From Glossina fuscipes (Eukaryota; Arthropoda; Insecta; Diptera; Glossinidae), in contig NW_023998433.1 in NCBI RefSeq assembly GCF_014805625.2, positions 3,091,174 through 3,155,173 on the forward strand: a DNA stretch of 64,000 nucleotides, given 5' to 3'. Under the pieces are notes generated by a model. It was not told the DNA's origin and did not search any database. It saw only the letters and a program-made list of their open reading frames with translations. Made by a program: the position numbers and the translations under genes. Of this stretch, positions 61,505 to 64,000 are shown one piece after another (position 1 is the stretch's first letter; the number at the start of each line of letters is the position of its first letter).

Positions 61505-62380
61505 CTTGTTTATCCAATGGAAATGCCTTCGTCTGGCTGTTATGCCTCTACAAGAAATATTTCGTTTGCTCGCCAATTTTTCATCTAATAAAATTCTGTC
61601 TTTTGAGAATCATCCGGCCTTATCTCTCATTTACGACTTTATATCAATCAATCAATCCTCTCCTATCTTATTTAAAATTGTTGCTCAAAAACTTAATAAC
61701 TTCAACATTCTAAAAACTAATATACGTAGCTTATACGAAATTCCTCTTGGTTCTCAATATTTTCGACCGGCAGTTATGTGATCACCAGTGAGAAAATCCA
61801 CAGGTTCACCACGGCAGAGGTACCCCACCGCTACTTGATCAATACCAAATGGAAGCATTTTTCACTCATTTTTACTGACGAATCTAAGACCGATGTTGCA
61901 GGTTTCTAGATATTAATGTAGAAGCCTACTTCTCAAACCACCCACGAAGCATTATATCTTCAGCTGAATGTGTTGCGACATGCCTGGAAGCCATACGCTT
62001 AGCGAGTACTCAGTCTCAAAAGTAATTCTTTATTGTGTCAGACAGTAAATCTGTCTTATCCGCTTTACAATCATGTCCCTCACGTAAAAGTACATCGAAA
62101 GCTTCTTGGTTTATCAATTGCGGACTCAGACGTGATATTATTTTCCTTATTATTGATGTTTAATCCCACGAGATGTAATGATCATCTATTCAAAATTACC
62201 ACAGTAAATAACCCTTTATGCACATGTGCAGTCTTACAATCTCCTTATCATATCATATTTGTCTGTCCGAATGTTACCTTGACTATTTACCATTCCCAGT
62301 TCGCAAATTAAGTATATGTGGACGCCGTGACCGCAGCATTCTTGACATGTTGCATTCTTGCAATTTAATAGTTTAAGTCG
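61505..62380 (+). pseudogene. LINE remnant: end of RT region plus RNase H and Cys/His tail
   Basis: RLAVMPLQEIFRLLANF and HPALSLIYD correspond to the segment between reverse transcriptase and RNase H of LINEs such as the I group. RNase H motifs follow across frames: FTDESKTD near 61870 (catalytic Asp), SAECVATCLEAIRL near 61963 (catalytic Glu) and VSDSKSVLSALQSC near 62036 (catalytic Asp). Downstream, NNPLCTCAVLQSPYHIIFVCP is a C-x-C-x7-H-x4-C cluster seen at the C-terminus of such proteins. Multiple frame breaks; 5' two thirds of the element are absent. It could equally be a related RNase H-bearing clade. Confidence 0.8.
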
Positions 62381-62512
62381 CAATCTTTTCTTTTTTGAAA
62401 TCATGTCATCAAGACAAATAAGCGTTTACAGTCAATTTATGAACCTAGTCTCTATTGCGCTTTTTTGTCTCACACTCATCAATTCCTTCATATGACACTT
62501 TACACATAAGTA

Positions 62513-63308
62513 CAGTAAAACCCCTTTATTCGCGGCTATATGTTCCATAAATGTAATTTTATAAATATAATTCATTTTATTTAAATATGATTTATATATG
62601 ATTATAGGGGATACGTTTCTAGGTGATAAAATAAAACAAAATCAAATATATAAACAAATCAATTTAATTGAAGTTTTTGAAAATTTTGATTAATTATCTT
62701 AAGGCTTAGGCAATGGTTTGAAGAATTTTGTAATTTTTTCTTGCTTGGCAGTTTTTAAAAGCTCCTTCAATTCAGACTGATACGCAGCAGTCGCATTAGC
62801 AATTTGCCTCTTAAAAATAAGACTTCGGATTAATGTTCATAAAGAAATCGCCAAGCTCATGTGCCATTCTTAAACCTTCACTAAGGCTTTTCAAATTAAA
62901 TGTCACGTTTCCAGTGCTTGTTAAAGCCTCTTCTTCAATGGGCTGTGAATTTAACATTTCCTCCAAATCGGTTTCAGTCAAATCTTCATCTTGCGATTCA
63001 AACAATTCGTGAATATCACTTGATTCTATCTACTCGAACCCATCTCGTCTTATTCTATTCGCGATTTCGACTATGTTTGCAATCAAACTTTGAACTTGCA
63101 CAGATTCTTCGTCATTTTCCGCAATCAGTCCACAGTTTTTTCCAGCATGACTTCAATGTGTATGGCTTTAGTTCGTAGAGCTAAAGACTTGGATTAATCG
63201 GCGAATAAAGAATTTTATAGCCGCGAATATAGGAATTGGGTCGCATATTTTTAATCCGCGAATAGTGAAAACGCGAATGAAGGAAGCGCGAATAAAGAGC
63301 TTATACTA
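62513..63308 (-). mobile_element. pogo/Tigger-like deletion derivative, 796 bp
   Basis: The left end is CAGTAAAACCCCTTTATTCGCGG and the reverse complement of the right end is TAGTATAAGCTCTTTATTCGCGC; 18 of 23 bases match and the CAGT start is typical of pogo-type elements. TA flanks both ends (62511-62512, 63309-63310). The minus strand holds only the C-terminal part of a transposase. CGCGAAT occurs four times within 63222-63293 and once inverted at 62528-62534, which may be repeated protein-binding sites. Confidence 0.85.
62699..63180 (-). pseudogene. Tigger/jerky-like transposase C-terminus
   Basis: On the minus strand, SCWKKLWTDCGK (the conserved CWKKLW region) is followed after a frame change by EESVQVQSLIANIVEIANRI, a TAG stop, then FESQDEDLTETDLEEMLNSQ and LSEGLRMAHELGDFF. 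After another frame change come RQIANATAAYQSELKELLK and ITKFFKPLPKP ending at TAA. This layout is that of the acidic C-terminal tail of pogo/Tigger transposases. The CENP-B-like DNA-binding domain and the DDE triad are missing. Confidence 0.8.
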
Positions 63309-64000
63309 TACAACATTACTTCTTACGCAAGGGAATTTACTCCTTGCTGTTCTGTTTTATCCTACGTACGGGACGAGTAGTATGCATATTTTAATAAAAA
63401 TTAAAAAAAGAAGAAATAAATAAAATAACGTGGCGGACGTATAACACGTAAAATTAGAAAAGCTTTAATTAAATAAACCCTAATATTATATACCAAATCT
63501 AGCCCCTACTTTTTACTAAGGCCCAAACAGAGAGCTTTGTGTTCACATTGGCCCTTTTTTACACATTCCAGCGAACTTTCAGTTGTTGGTTTGCTGAATA
63601 ATAGAAGAAGAAGAAGAAGATATCGAAAACTCTAGCTTTCGTTTTTTCTTACCAACACGATTCGGATTTTCAGCGAAGACAAAGCGCTTCTGCGATAATT
63701 GTTATTTTAAGGAAAATATATTCGTTCATACAAGGATTATATTAAAGTAAACAAGACTTTTTTTCTTAATAGCGCGAAATATTGAGCACTGCCTTAATTT
63801 AAAAGTTACGTTTTTCACCGACGTTTTACTAAACGAGTATAGCAATCGGATACATTAAAGGTGCGTCAAATCATATATACAAAGCGTAGTAATTGACAGT
63901 GTGCTTGTTGCATCGATGCGAGCCGCTTAGGTCGCCTTCACGGCGCCCTGTAGTTTTTCGATTGGAAAGCAACAGTTCGCTGGCATTCACTGTCAGCCAG
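63309..64000. other. Unannotated end of window; (AAG)n and GC-richer tail
   Basis: (GAA)n at 63604-63620. The last 100 bases are GC-richer than the rest. CCAGCGAACT near 63568 and its reverse complement AGTTCGCTGG at about 63974 form an inverted pair. No frame is supported. Confidence 0.4.

Noticed and set aside
1..64000. CRISPR array, bacterial operon, rRNA or viral genome
   Set aside because: No regularly spaced direct repeats, no dense coding and no rRNA signature; the window is eukaryotic repeat-rich DNA.

Overview
The window looks like gene-poor, AT-rich intergenic or intronic DNA from an insect nuclear genome, most likely a dipteran. The evidence is several mariner lineages, a tRNA-derived SINE, jockey-like and RNase H-bearing LINE remnants, a pogo/Tigger-like deletion derivative, DINE-1/Helentron-like dispersed repeats and abundant microsatellites. 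A tephritid-type fly is my guess from the repeat style, not something the sequence proves. I found no host protein-coding gene, rRNA or functional tRNA gene. Nearly all short open frames are chance frames in AT-rich DNA or pieces of transposons.

Layout. 0.4-2.2 kb: two copies of dispersed repeat family B. 3.84-5.26 kb: a SINE whose A/T-rich tail is interrupted by a full-length but dead and internally rearranged mariner. 7.02-8.29 kb: the best element in the window, a mariner with near-perfect TIRs, TA target duplication and an uninterrupted 342-codon transposase (DD34D). 8.3-13.1 kb: AT-rich filler with one DINE-like fragment. 13.1-14.35 kb: a SINE head and a second dead mariner of the 4-5 kb family. 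16.1-16.7 kb: a DINE-like repeat. 18.32-18.71 kb: a SINE with an 11-bp target duplication. 21-23.8 kb: DINE-like fragments, a mariner N-terminal remnant and a reverse-transcriptase remnant. 27.2-27.85 kb: family B repeat and a second long SINE. 30.1-31.29 kb: two more mariner remnants. 32.33-33.0 and 49.95-50.70 kb: an inverted pair of near-identical DINE-like elements. 35-50 kb otherwise: microsatellite-rich filler. 52.37-54.13 kb: an unrecognised structure with inverted-repeat ends enclosing a decayed small gene that still has a TATA box and a poly(A) signal. 54.3-54.8 kb: a decayed Tc1/mariner-like transposase of another lineage. 58.5-58.8 kb: family B. 61.5-62.4 kb: LINE remnant with an RNase H domain. 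62.51-63.31 kb: a 796-bp pogo/Tigger-like deletion derivative.

How the pieces relate. The window records successive mobile-element activity. At least five distinguishable Tc1/mariner lineages are present, only one with an open transposase. Some dead copies share the same inactivating changes, so they were copied after they had lost function, presumably in trans or by genomic duplication. The SINE copy with a target duplication fixes the true ends of that family. The best candidate for something undescribed is the 52.37-54.13 kb structure.
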